From Marispirochaeta sp. (GTDB taxonomy: Bacteria; Spirochaetota; Spirochaetia; JC444; Marispirochaetaceae): a stretch of 64,000 nt of DNA. How positions within the stretch are numbered: position 1 is the stretch's first letter; each line of letters begins with the position of its first letter. Shown here in pieces: positions 1 to 8,760 of this stretch. The notes below the pieces were generated by a model that saw only the letters and a program-made list of their open reading frames with translations, made no database searches and was not told where the DNA came from. The DNA is taken from assembly GCF_963668165.1 (NCBI RefSeq), contig NZ_OY764209.1:1984001-2048000 (forward strand), read 5' to 3'. Both the position numbers and the translations under genes were made by a program.

Positions 1-1
1 C

Positions 2-577
2 GGGTCCGAGTCTGCCAGGAAAAAGAGATTCGCCCGGATTCTGGATGCATACCGTGCCCTGGATGACTTAAAGAAGGATGGCGAGGCTTCGGCCATCGGA
101 GTGGGTTCAAAAGACTGGCGGGTGATCCGGGACCTGGTTGAAAAGACTGATCTGGACTGGGTGATGCTCGCCGGAAGTTTAACGGTCTACACTCATCCCC
201 GGGAGCTTCTGCAGTTTATTGCCGAACTTGACCGGAACGGGGTTTTTGTTATCAATTCAGCTCTCTTCAATTCCGGTTTTCTGGTGGGGGGTACATTCTT
301 TGATTATAAGCCGGTAAATCCCGGTGAGGACCCGGAGCTTTTCCATTGGCGAAGCGGTTTCAACCGGGCCTGCCGGGACTTCGGGGTGAGCTCCGCGGAT
401 GCCTGCGTCGAGTTCGGCCTGGCACCCAGGGCAGTAAAGTCTGTGGCCATGAATACCACCCGCCCGGAGCGGGTAGGGGAGAATGTCGCCAGTGTGGAAA
501 AACAGGCTCCCCGGGAATTCTGGGAACGGCTCCTGGCCGAGGGATTGATATCGGTAACCCCGGAGCAGCTGAAATGA
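2..577 (+). CDS. Aldo/keto reductase, L-fucose dehydrogenase type (5' end cut off)
   Basis: The last 191 residues of an aldo/keto reductase; the frame is open from base 2, so the gene starts outside the window. The fragment holds the second half of the TIM barrel, including an IGVGS strand near residue 32 and a SALFNSGFLVGG segment typical of the D-threo-aldose 1-dehydrogenase/L-fucose dehydrogenase branch. These cytoplasmic NAD(P)-dependent enzymes oxidise an aldose to its lactone. The stop overlaps the start of the next gene (ATGA), a lactonase-like amidohydrolase, which would be the next step of an oxidative fucose-type pathway. The exact sugar is inferred from family and neighbour only. 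Confidence 0.85.
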   Translation, partial: GSESARKKRFARILDAYRALDDLKKDGEASAIGVGSKDWRVIRDLVEKTDLDWVMLAGSLTVYTHPRELLQFIAELDRNGVFVINSALFNSGFLVGGTFFDYKPVNPGEDPELFHWRSGFNRACRDFGVSSADACVEFGLAPRAVKSVAMNTTRPERVGENVASVEKQAPREFWERLLAEGLISVTPEQLK

Positions 578-1425
578 GCAGTATAATAGATTCGCATCAC
601 CACCTGTGGAATTACTCTGAGGCGGAGTACGGCTGGATCAGTCCGGAAATGTCGGCCCTTAGACGGGATTTTACCCCTCAGATGCTCTTTCCTGAGCTGA
701 CTTCCGTCGGGATCGACGGGACTGTCGCAGTACAGGCGCGGCAGACCCTTGCGGAAACGGACTGGCTTCTGTCTCTGGCAGAAAATTCCCCGTTTATCAA
801 AGGAGTAGTCGGCTGGTTTCCCTTGAGTGACCCCGCCTTGGAGAATGAGATCGACCTCAGGCTGCGGTTCAGCGCCTCCGTCCGCCTGGTGGGGGTACGG
901 CATGTTGTGCAGGACGAGCCGGATCCCCTGTTTATTTTGGGCGATGATTTCAACCGCGGAGTTGATATCCTGGAAAGATACGGCCTGATTTACGATATTC
1001 TCGTGGCGGAGCATCAGCTCCCGGCTGCTATGGAGTTTGTGGACCGTCATCCGAATCAGTTTTTTGTTCTGGACCATGCAGCCAAACCGCGCATCGCCGC
1101 GGAAGAACTGGAGCCCTGGTCTGCCAACCTGTCGGAACTTGCCCGGCGGGGGAACGTCAGCTGCAAGGTCTCAGGGATAGTGACCGAGGCAAACTGGAAC
1201 AGCTGGACTCCCGAGAGCCTGAAGCCGTATCTGGACCGCATTTTTGAGGCCTTTGGTCCCCGGCGGCTTATGTTCGGGAGCGACTGGCCGGTATGCCTGC
1301 TGGCTGCTGAATACCGGGAATGGTACCAAACGGTAAAAAGCTACTGCGCCGGGCTGAGCCCGGATGAGCAGGAGTGGGTATTCGGCAGGAGTGCTGAACT
1401 GATGTATGGATTAGAGGAGTTATGA
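574..1425 (+). CDS. Amidohydrolase family 2, L-fuconolactonase-like hydrolase
   Basis: A 283-residue TIM-barrel hydrolase of the amidohydrolase-2 superfamily. It starts with the metal-binding HxH strand (DSHHHLWNY, residues 6-14) and ends with the typical LMFGSDWPVC strand, whose Asp is the catalytic/metal residue. Members of this group include L-fuconolactonase and L-rhamnono-lactonase, which open the sugar lactone made by the upstream dehydrogenase. The ATG at 574 overlaps the previous stop by 4 bases, so the two are translationally coupled. The frame is open further upstream, but that would overlap the reductase gene by more than 200 bases and precede the conserved N-terminus, so 574 is chosen. 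Substrate is inferred. Confidence 0.85.
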   Translation: MSSIIDSHHHLWNYSEAEYGWISPEMSALRRDFTPQMLFPELTSVGIDGTVAVQARQTLAETDWLLSLAENSPFIKGVVGWFPLSDPALENEIDLRLRFSASVRLVGVRHVVQDEPDPLFILGDDFNRGVDILERYGLIYDILVAEHQLPAAMEFVDRHPNQFFVLDHAAKPRIAAEELEPWSANLSELARRGNVSCKVSGIVTEANWNSWTPESLKPYLDRIFEAFGPRRLMFGSDWPVCLLAAEYREWYQTVKSYCAGLSPDEQEWVFGRSAELMYGLEEL

Positions 1426-1522
1426 GAGCAGACAGGATTGTTACGCAAGATCGTTCCATGAAGAACGGACCTGTATATGAAATCCCTTGAGGGCACCGAA
1501 AAGCCGGGATATACTGCATCTG

Positions 1523-3088
1523 ATGTATAGGCTTATTCTGGTAGATGACGAGGCCATCATCCGCGACGGCATATCCACGTGTCTTCCCTGGGACACAAAC
1601 GGGTTTATGCTGGCCGGTATGTTTGAGAACGGACAGCAGGCCCTGGAATATCTGAAGAATAATCATGTGGATGTAGTCATCTCGGATATAAACATGCCCA
1701 GAATGGATGGACTCGAGCTGAGCGGCCATATCTCCCGCTCTTTTCCCGAGACAGAGGTGATAATCCTTACCGGTTTCGACGATTTTGAATACGCCCAGGA
1801 AGCGGTTAAATACCAGGTACGTGATTTTCTGCTCAAGCCGATAACGGCTGCTGAACTGGGAACTGTTCTTGAAACGGTAAAAAAGGAACTCGACGAAAAA
1901 AAAGAGGCCCGGGCCCTGCAGGAACAGATGAAGGAAAAGCTGGAACAGAGCTTTCCTCTCCTCCGGGAGCGCTTTCTCTACCGTCTGGCCACCGGCAGGC
2001 TGGAGCCGGAGATCATACGGAGAAGAAAGGAGTATTTCCAGTGGAACGACCTGGGCTGCTTCTATCAGATTTTGATGCTGGAAATTCCCGCCTCCTGGAG
2101 CGAACTGGAACGGGTCGCCCTTGCCGAATCGGTCAGGGCGGAACTGCAGGACTATGATGAACTTTTTACGGATCAGGAAGAGAATCTGGTCCTGCTGCTG
2201 CAGGAAAAAGATGAAGACAGCATGGCGCTCAAGGCGCGGGAGATCGCCCGGGGAGCCTACCGTGAAGTTTCCCGGCTGCGCAAGGACCAGATCGCGGCCG
2301 GATGCGGCCGGATTGTCCAGACCCTTTCCGACCTGCCCGACTCTTTTACCGGCGCGCGTAACGCCCTCGATTATTCGCAGGTTCTCGGCCTCTCCCAGAT
2401 CGTTTTCATCGACGAAGTGCGCAACAGAAAAACCATCTCTCCGGAAGGCTTCACCCTTCTTTCCGGGAGGATCCTCGATCAGCTCAAAGCGGGAGGCGAA
2501 CGCCAGACCAGGGAGGCGGTAGAAGAGCTCTTCCGTTACATGGAGAGCCACTATCTGACCATGAACGAGGCGGCCTACTATTTTATCCGCCTCCATTCCA
2601 TTCTGCTCTACTTTCTGCAGGAGATGGATCTTTCTCTGGATGACCAGTCCCTCATTGCCTACCAGCCAAGCTCCTTCCATTCCCTTCGTGATGCCCAGGG
2701 CTTCTTTGACCGCATGATTGGGGAAATCGAAGGCAGTATCCGGGCACGGCGTCATGAGATGATGATCTCCCGGGTGGAGAAAGCTAAAAAGATTATCGCC
2801 GAGGAGTACGCCGATCCCACTTTCTCGCTTACCCGGATGTGCGACAAACTCTACCTGTCCACCAGCCAGTTCAGTGTCCTGTTCAAGGAGGGGACCGGCC
2901 AGACCTTTGTTGAATACCTGACTTCCTGCCGTATCAATGCCGCCAAACAGCTTCTTAAAACCACGGATTTAAAGAGCTATGAGATTGCCGAGTGCACGGG
3001 GTATACCGATCCGCGTTATTTTTCCCTGCTTTTCAGAAGGCATACGAACATGACTCCCATGGAATACCGGAAGAGTCTGGAGCAATGA
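1523..3088 (+). CDS. YesN-type AraC-family response regulator
   Basis: 521 residues. An N-terminal receiver domain (1-120) has acidic pocket D8/D9, phospho-acceptor D55 (ISDINMP), T83 and K105 (LLKP). A long helical linker follows, and a C-terminal AraC double helix-turn-helix (about 415-521) ends in the usual GYTDPRYFSLLFRRHTNMTPMEYR pattern. Such YesN proteins are phosphorylated by YesM/LytS-type kinases and activate carbohydrate uptake genes. The kinase gene follows with a 4-base overlap. An earlier TTG at 1487 is possible, but the ATG at 1523 starts right at the receiver domain. The likely target is the sugar ABC importer downstream (inference). Confidence 0.9.
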   Translation: MYRLILVDDEAIIRDGISTCLPWDTNGFMLAGMFENGQQALEYLKNNHVDVVISDINMPRMDGLELSGHISRSFPETEVIILTGFDDFEYAQEAVKYQVRDFLLKPITAAELGTVLETVKKELDEKKEARALQEQMKEKLEQSFPLLRERFLYRLATGRLEPEIIRRRKEYFQWNDLGCFYQILMLEIPASWSELERVALAESVRAELQDYDELFTDQEENLVLLLQEKDEDSMALKAREIARGAYREVSRLRKDQIAAGCGRIVQTLSDLPDSFTGARNALDYSQVLGLSQIVFIDEVRNRKTISPEGFTLLSGRILDQLKAGGERQTREAVEELFRYMESHYLTMNEAAYYFIRLHSILLYFLQEMDLSLDDQSLIAYQPSSFHSLRDAQGFFDRMIGEIEGSIRARRHEMMISRVEKAKKIIAEEYADPTFSLTRMCDKLYLSTSQFSVLFKEGTGQTFVEYLTSCRINAAKQLLKTTDLKSYEIAECTGYTDPRYFSLLFRRHTNMTPMEYRKSLEQ

Positions 3089-4869
3089 GAAAAAGCATCG
3101 GCTTCGGGACCCTTGGTTCCCGCATATACATCACCTTTACCGTGATGATCTTCGCCACCATTTTTATCATGCAGCTGATAGCCTTCCGCTTTACCCTGAA
3201 TACTGTACGGAATTCCACGCTGGAAACAAACCAGGCGATGCTGGGTCAGCTGACCCGCCAGATAGATTCATACATTCAGGGAATGGAACGAATTGCCTCT
3301 GCAGTTCTGGACGATCCGGGCCTGCAGCGTCTTCTGACAGAAGAAGGAATCGGGGGAGACCGCTTGGCCGTACAGACCATGCTTACCCATTATATTCAGG
3401 CACGGGACGATATTTCCGAAATACTCATCTTTCCCCCCGATGGATCAGTTATAGCGAGCGACCCGGAGATGGAAATAAATCCCTGGACTGATTTTACAGA
3501 ACGCCCCTGGTATATAGAGGCAGTCGCCGCCGGCGGACGAATTGTGGTTTCCGGCTCCTACGTTCAGAATCTGGTTAAGGGCCAGTACTCCTGGGTGGTT
3601 TCCCTGAGCCGGCAGATTATTGACGCAGACAGCGGAAAAGAGCTGGGAGTTCTTCTGGTCGATCTCAAGTTCAACAGAATCCAGGAGCTGTGTCAGTCCA
3701 TGGTTATCGGGAAAAAAGGGTATAATTTTGTTATCGATGAGCAAGGCAACTATGTTTTTCATCCAACACAGCAGCTGGTCTACAGCGATCTGAAAAGAGA
3801 ACCCATCGACCGGATACTGGATCTGACAGGCTACGGCGAGCGGATAACCTACAGCGACGGAGAGCGCTATTTCATGGTGGATACCTCCCCCCTGACCGGA
3901 TGGCACATGGTGAGTGTGCTTCGTTCCGACGAAATTATCACCGAATGGAGCAATGTTCAGATCGGCTATGCCATTATCGGACTGGTACTCTTTCTGATTG
4001 TGGGCATTGCAACCAATTCTGTTACCCTCGGAATTACCAAACCGATCAGGCAGCTTCAGAACACCATGAAGAGCGTTGATACCGGAGATTTTCAGCTGGT
4101 CGGACGTATCCGGGCGACTGAAGAAATCCGTGAACTGGCCAGGGAATACGACATAATGGTGAGCAGAATACGCGAGCTGATGCAGGAGAATATTCGCGAA
4201 CAGGAACTCAAGCGTAAGAGCGATCTTAAGGCACTGCAGGCACAGATAAATCCACACTTCCTTTACAATACTCTTGATTCCATTATCTGGATGGGAGAGA
4301 TGAAGCAGCACTCCGAGGTTGTTCTTATGACCTCCGCCCTCTCCAAGCTGTTCCGCATCAGCATAAGCAAGGGACGGGAGCTGATTTCCATAAAGGACGA
4401 GATAGACCATGTCCAATCCTACCTGACCATTGAGGATATGAGGTACCGAAACAAGTTCGACTATATAATCGACGTAGAACCTGCTCTGTACGAGTTCGAA
4501 ATCCTGAAGATAACCCTCCAGCCTCTGGTGGAAAACGCCATCTACCACGGAATAAAGGAGATTGACGGAAGAGGCCGTATCAGCATAAAAGGTGAAAAAA
4601 GGGATGATACCATAGTCTTCACCGTTCAGGATAACGGCAGAGGAATGGAAGCCGAGAAGCTCCGTCTCCTGAATTCCGCCTTGAAGGATCCATTCCAGGA
4701 ACAGGGACGCCATGCAAGGGGAGGTATGGGTGTAGGCATACGCAATGTCCACGCCAGGCTGATGCTGTACTTCGGCGAGGACTATGGACTCTCCTGCGAA
4801 AGCCGCCGGGGAGAGGGAACCACCATTACCATCCTGTTTCCTGCCAGAAAAGGAGATTATCCTGCATGA
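3085..4869 (+). CDS. YesM/LytS-type sensor histidine kinase
   Basis: 594 residues. A transmembrane segment near 10-35 is followed by an extracytoplasmic dCache-like sensor domain (about 40-285). A second membrane segment (about 290-315) leads into a HAMP region, then a His_kinase domain with QAQINPHFLYNTLD, where H391 is the predicted phosphorylated residue. The HATPase_c domain carries N and G boxes (LVENAIYHG, QDNGRGM, GMGVGIRNV). It should phosphorylate the YesN regulator encoded just upstream. Its stop overlaps the ATG of a membrane-anchored sugar-binding protein, suggesting that the three proteins form one sensory unit like XylFII-LytS-YesN of clostridia. The ligand is unknown. Confidence 0.92.
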   Translation: MRKSIGFGTLGSRIYITFTVMIFATIFIMQLIAFRFTLNTVRNSTLETNQAMLGQLTRQIDSYIQGMERIASAVLDDPGLQRLLTEEGIGGDRLAVQTMLTHYIQARDDISEILIFPPDGSVIASDPEMEINPWTDFTERPWYIEAVAAGGRIVVSGSYVQNLVKGQYSWVVSLSRQIIDADSGKELGVLLVDLKFNRIQELCQSMVIGKKGYNFVIDEQGNYVFHPTQQLVYSDLKREPIDRILDLTGYGERITYSDGERYFMVDTSPLTGWHMVSVLRSDEIITEWSNVQIGYAIIGLVLFLIVGIATNSVTLGITKPIRQLQNTMKSVDTGDFQLVGRIRATEEIRELAREYDIMVSRIRELMQENIREQELKRKSDLKALQAQINPHFLYNTLDSIIWMGEMKQHSEVVLMTSALSKLFRISISKGRELISIKDEIDHVQSYLTIEDMRYRNKFDYIIDVEPALYEFEILKITLQPLVENAIYHGIKEIDGRGRISIKGEKRDDTIVFTVQDNGRGMEAEKLRLLNSALKDPFQEQGRHARGGMGVGIRNVHARLMLYFGEDYGLSCESRRGEGTTITILFPARKGDYPA

Positions 4870-5865
4870 AAAAATGGTTTGTGCCGCTCCTTAGCCTGAT
4901 GGCGGCTTTTGTCCTGTTTATGACCTTCTCCCTCTTTTTTGAGCAGAAACCACCGGAAATTCCGGAACTGGAAAAGCCTATCCAGATTATTCTGAAATCC
5001 CGGGAACGGAAACCCATGGATTTCTGGGAAGTGACTGTCAGGGGAATGGATGAGGCCGCCCGTGAGTACGGTCTGAAGTATGAGATGACCGGTCCCAACT
5101 TCGAAAAGGAGATTGATCTCCAGATAGAGCTGGTCAACCGCATTATTGAACAGCGTCCCCCCCCTCATTATTCTCGCGGCCACCGATTACAAGCGCCTGG
5201 TCCCTTCGGTTGAACGGGCCAGTGAGCTGGGCATTCCGGTTGTTACCTTCGATTCGGCAGTGAATTCAACCATTCCGGTCTCGTTTATTGCCACTGATAA
5301 CATAGAGGCGGGAGAGAAGGCCGGAACAGAAATGAAGCGCCTGATATTCGCCCGGGACAGAAAAGAGATTGCCATAGTAAGTCACATAAAGGAGACTGCT
5401 ACTGCGATTGACCGGGAAGCGGGAGTGCGGAAGGCTCTGGAGGGTGAGACCATCATAGGGACCTGGTTTATCGATGTGGAGCAGGAGAAGGCCTACAGGA
5501 TTACCCTCGAACTCCTGAAGAACGAAAATCTGGGCGGCATTATCGCCCTGAACGAGGCTGCTGCCCTGGGAGTCGGCGACGCGATCGCGGAAAGGAAAGC
5601 GGAAGATCGGGTTCTGGTGGTCGGCTTTGACAACGCCACCCAGGAACTGGCCTATCTCGAAGCCGGTGTTATCGATGCGCTGGTCGTCCAGCGGCCCTAT
5701 AACATGGGCTACATGACTGTAAAAAGCGCTGCTGAATTTCTGCTTGGAAAACCGATTCCTTCGTTTATCGATACAGGATCCATACTCATTACCAGGGAAA
5801 ATATGTTCAGCAGGGAATACCAGGAGCTCCTCTTCCCCGTTCAGAACATCGGACAGCCGGAATAA
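4866..5865 (+). CDS. Membrane-anchored sugar-binding protein, likely co-sensor (frameshifted)
   Basis: A periplasmic-binding-protein fold (ribose/galactose type 1) read in two frames. Residues up to IIEQRPP lie in the first frame; from PPLIILAATDYKRL to the end they continue in the +1 frame. The switch is at a run of eight C (5157-5164); seven C would restore one protein of about 332 residues. The N-terminus has a hydrophobic segment (about 4-25) with no lipobox and no clear signal-peptidase site, so it is probably an uncleaved anchor. It overlaps the kinase gene and lies outside the transporter's own binding-protein position, matching XylFII-like sensor proteins. A sequencing indel is more likely than a real mutation, since the rest is well conserved. 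Confidence 0.8.
5157..5164 (+). other. Frameshift site, poly-C tract of eight
   Basis: Eight consecutive C interrupt the sugar-binding-protein reading frame. Removing one C joins the two halves seamlessly (R-P-P-L-I-I-L). Homopolymer length error or a genuine slippage tract are both possible. Confidence 0.8.
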
Positions 5866-5923
5866 CCGGAATATTTTCAACATAAACCGTAAATTTTTCG
5901 ATTTCGCGATTCCTGTAACCGGT

Positions 5924-5935
5924 TGACAATTGTCA
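5924..5935. promoter_or_regulatory. 12-bp perfect palindrome upstream of the sugar ABC operon
   Basis: TGACAATTGTCA reads the same on both strands and lies 23 bases before the TTG start of the ABC ATPase. It could be an operator. It also contains a TTGACA-like -35 element (5923-5928), but no convincing -10 follows at the right distance. Confidence 0.35.
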
Positions 5936-5958
5936 CACGAACTCAAGGAGCGCGAGTT

Positions 5959-7461
5959 TTGAAGAAAGAACAAATCCTGTCAATGAAGAATATCGATAAA
6001 CGTTTCGCCGGGGTTCATGCCCTTAAAGGGGTGGATTTTGATCTTTACTCCGGGGAAATCCACGCTCTTGTCGGTGAAAACGGTGCGGGAAAGTCCACGC
6101 TGATGAAGGTGCTTACCGGTATCCATCCGAAAGATTTTGGTGAAATTTTCTATATGGGCCAGTTGTTCAACCCGCGGGGTCCCAAACACGCCCTGGAGAT
6201 GGGAATCGGAATAATCCATCAGGAACTGAACATGATGGACCATCTTACAGTCGCCCAGAATATTTATATCGGGAGAGAATCCACAAAGGGCCGCGGCCTG
6301 TTCCTCAGCGAAAAGAATCAAAACAGGCGCACGGAAGAGCTGTTTAGGCGACTCAATATGAAGATTGATCCCACCGAACGTCTGGGGAACCTGACCGTCG
6401 GAAAACAGCAGATGGTGGAGATAGCCCGGGCGGTCTCACACAATCTTAAGGTCCTTATTCTGGACGAACCGACGGCGGCCCTCACCACTGCGGAAATAGA
6501 CGAATTGTTCACAATTATGCGCGATCTTTCTTCCCGGGGAGTCGGGATGATCTACATTTCTCATCGAATGGATGAAATCGGCCAGATAACCGACAGGGTA
6601 AGTGTTCTGAGAGACGGAGAGTACGTGGGCACCCGGAATACTGCGGAGACCAGCAAAGACGAAATAATCAATATGATGGTCGGCCGGGTTATCTACGAGG
6701 AACCGAAACAGAAAAGCAATGTTCCGCCGGATGCTGAAACCGTGCTGAAGGTAAGCGGTCTGAACGCCGGAAAAATGGTTAAGGATGTCAGCTTCGAACT
6801 GCGCAAGGGAGAGATCCTCGGTTTCGCCGGACTCATGGGAGCCGGACGAACCGAAACAGCGAGAGCCATCTTCGGTGCGGACAGTATTGACAGCGGAATT
6901 ATCGAGGTCAAGGGAATACCGGTCATTATCAGTTCCCCCATGGACGCGGTTGCCCACGGCATCGGTTATCTTTCCGAGGACCGTAAACGCTACGGACTGG
7001 CCCTGGGTTTGAGTGTGAGCGAGAACGTTGTTCTTCCAACCTATGATTTCTTTGTAAATCATCTTTTTATTCAGAGCAGAAGGATAGAGAAGGTGGCAGG
7101 TGATTATGTGAAGAAACTGAATATTAGAACACCTTCCCTTGAACAGCTGCTGAAAAACCTGTCCGGCGGAAATCAGCAGAAGGTTGTTATCGCCAAATGG
7201 CTTATCCGAAACAGCGATATTCTGATTTTCGACGAACCGACCAGAGGTATCGATGTGGGTGCAAAGAGCGAAATCTACACACTTATGAACGAACTGGTAA
7301 AAGAGGGTAAATCCATCATCATGATCTCTTCGGAACTTCCGGAGGTTCTGCGCATGAGCGACCGCATACTGATTATGTGCGAAGGCAGAAAAACCGGAGA
7401 GCTCGATATAAGCGAAGCAAACCAGGAAGAGATTATGAAATACGCAACAATGCGCAACTGA
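5959..7461 (+). CDS. Sugar ABC transporter ATPase (MglA/RbsA/XylG family)
   Basis: 500 residues with two fused nucleotide-binding domains. The first has Walker A GENGAGKST near residue 39 and Walker B LILDEPTAAL. The second has a degenerate P-loop (GLMGAGRTE), an intact signature LSGGNQQKV and Walker B ILIFDEPTRGID. This asymmetry is standard for CUT2-type importers of monosaccharides. The start is a TTG at 5959 with AAGGAG eight bases upstream; a further TTG at 5923 lacks a ribosome site. The permease and binding-protein genes follow in the same direction. It powers uptake of the sugar sensed by the upstream kinase system (inference). Confidence 0.93.
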   Translation: MKKEQILSMKNIDKRFAGVHALKGVDFDLYSGEIHALVGENGAGKSTLMKVLTGIHPKDFGEIFYMGQLFNPRGPKHALEMGIGIIHQELNMMDHLTVAQNIYIGRESTKGRGLFLSEKNQNRRTEELFRRLNMKIDPTERLGNLTVGKQQMVEIARAVSHNLKVLILDEPTAALTTAEIDELFTIMRDLSSRGVGMIYISHRMDEIGQITDRVSVLRDGEYVGTRNTAETSKDEIINMMVGRVIYEEPKQKSNVPPDAETVLKVSGLNAGKMVKDVSFELRKGEILGFAGLMGAGRTETARAIFGADSIDSGIIEVKGIPVIISSPMDAVAHGIGYLSEDRKRYGLALGLSVSENVVLPTYDFFVNHLFIQSRRIEKVAGDYVKKLNIRTPSLEQLLKNLSGGNQQKVVIAKWLIRNSDILIFDEPTRGIDVGAKSEIYTLMNELVKEGKSIIMISSELPEVLRMSDRILIMCEGRKTGELDISEANQEEIMKYATMRN

Positions 7462-7478
7462 AACAGGAGTCTGGAATA

Positions 7479-8711
7479 ATGAAAAACCTATTTAGCGAAA
7501 AGAGTCTGCAGAAGCTTATGGCTCCTGCGGCGCTGGTTATCCTTTATCTGTTCTTCGGATTTTTCGGGAGGAACTTTTTCTCCTACGCCACCCTGGTGAA
7601 TATCTTCGATGCCTCCTACTACATTGGTTTTATTGCCATTGGAGTAACCTTTGTTATTATAACCGGCGGAATAGACCTTTCTGTGGGAACGGTGATGATG
7701 TGCGCGTCCATTATCGGCGGCACCGCCTACCGGACCTGGGGCTGGCCCATGGAAGCCTCCCTTCTGCTGATTCTGCTTGTTGGGACTCTTTTCGGTTTTT
7801 TTAACGGGCTGATGGTTTCCAGGCTGAAGCTGCCTCCTTTCATCGCTACCCTTGGTACGATGATGATCTCCATGGGAGTGGGGTCAATTGTATCGAACGT
7901 CAGAAGCGCGACCTTTCCCACCCGCGCTGGCGAAGACGGATGGTTTAAAAACATTTTCAAGATCATTACGGAGGACTACAATTCCATACCGACCGGTGCG
8001 GTGGTTCTGCTTATTGTGGCGCTGATTGCTTACATCATCCTGACGAAAACCAGGATGGGACGGTACATATTTGCCATCGGCAGCAACAAGGAAGCCGCCA
8101 GGCTTTCCGGGATAAATGTGAAGAAATGGGAAATGATGGCCTATGTTACCAGCGGGGTCTGCGCAGGCATAGGAGGAATCGCTTTTCCCGCGGTCTACAC
8201 CACGGTCATGCCTGCACAGGGGCAGGGCTTCGAGCTCTACGCCATAGCTGCCGCGGTAATCGGAGGTACATCCCTGTCCGGTGGAATCGGATCGGTTTTT
8301 GGAACCCTTATCGGTGTCTATATCATAAGCGTTCTGCGTTCCGGTCTTCCGGCTATGGATCTGCAGGCTCATTACCAGACCTTTTTTACCGGGGTTGTGG
8401 TAATCGGCGCCGTACTGCTGGACATCTATCGCAATAAAAAAGCTTCAGAGGTTCGCGTTCTTTCGGCGGCAGATGTGTACCGTGAGGATGTGAACGAAAA
8501 AATCAGGGATCTCAAGCAGCGCTTATCCTCTGCAGGCGACGAAGAAATAAAAGAGATAAAAAATGAGATCGCTGAACTGAAGCAGGAACGGAACCGTGAG
8601 TTCCGTAAAATGAAAAGCGAGCAGAAACATACCCAGGCGCAGGTAAAGAGAGAGGAGCGCCAGGCTGATGAGGAGCTGAAACGCCAGCTGAAAGATGAAT
8701 CCGAAGAATAG
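7479..8711 (+). CDS. Sugar ABC transporter permease with C-terminal coiled-coil tail
   Basis: 410 residues. Residues 1-318 are a CUT2 permease (RbsC/MglB-partner type) with about eight to ten membrane segments and the conserved GGIDLSVG and AARLSGINV motifs. Residues 319-410 form an extra hydrophilic tail rich in E, K, R and Q that should be a cytoplasmic coiled coil; ordinary members end near residue 320-340. The ATG at 7479 has an AGGAG about ten bases upstream, 17 bases after the ATPase stop. The tail may contact the ATPase or another cytoplasmic protein; its role is unknown. Confidence 0.92.
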   Translation: MKNLFSEKSLQKLMAPAALVILYLFFGFFGRNFFSYATLVNIFDASYYIGFIAIGVTFVIITGGIDLSVGTVMMCASIIGGTAYRTWGWPMEASLLLILLVGTLFGFFNGLMVSRLKLPPFIATLGTMMISMGVGSIVSNVRSATFPTRAGEDGWFKNIFKIITEDYNSIPTGAVVLLIVALIAYIILTKTRMGRYIFAIGSNKEAARLSGINVKKWEMMAYVTSGVCAGIGGIAFPAVYTTVMPAQGQGFELYAIAAAVIGGTSLSGGIGSVFGTLIGVYIISVLRSGLPAMDLQAHYQTFFTGVVVIGAVLLDIYRNKKASEVRVLSAADVYREDVNEKIRDLKQRLSSAGDEEIKEIKNEIAELKQERNREFRKMKSEQKHTQAQVKREERQADEELKRQLKDESEE

Positions 8712-8760
8712 AGTCGATAACCTGAATGTAGATTCGGGTAAAAATATCAGGAGGAATTTT

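Noticed and set aside
1268..2755. 495-codon minus-strand frame opposite the YesN regulator
   Set aside because: The + strand encodes a complete receiver-AraC protein; the opposite frame has no recognisable domain.
3445..4752. 435-codon minus-strand frame opposite the YesM kinase
   Set aside because: Shadow of the kinase gene with no motif of its own.
5157..5164. Poly-C tract as a phase-variation switch
   Set aside because: Eight C could slip, but similar one-base errors in T and G runs of unrelated genes make a sequencing artefact the simpler reading.
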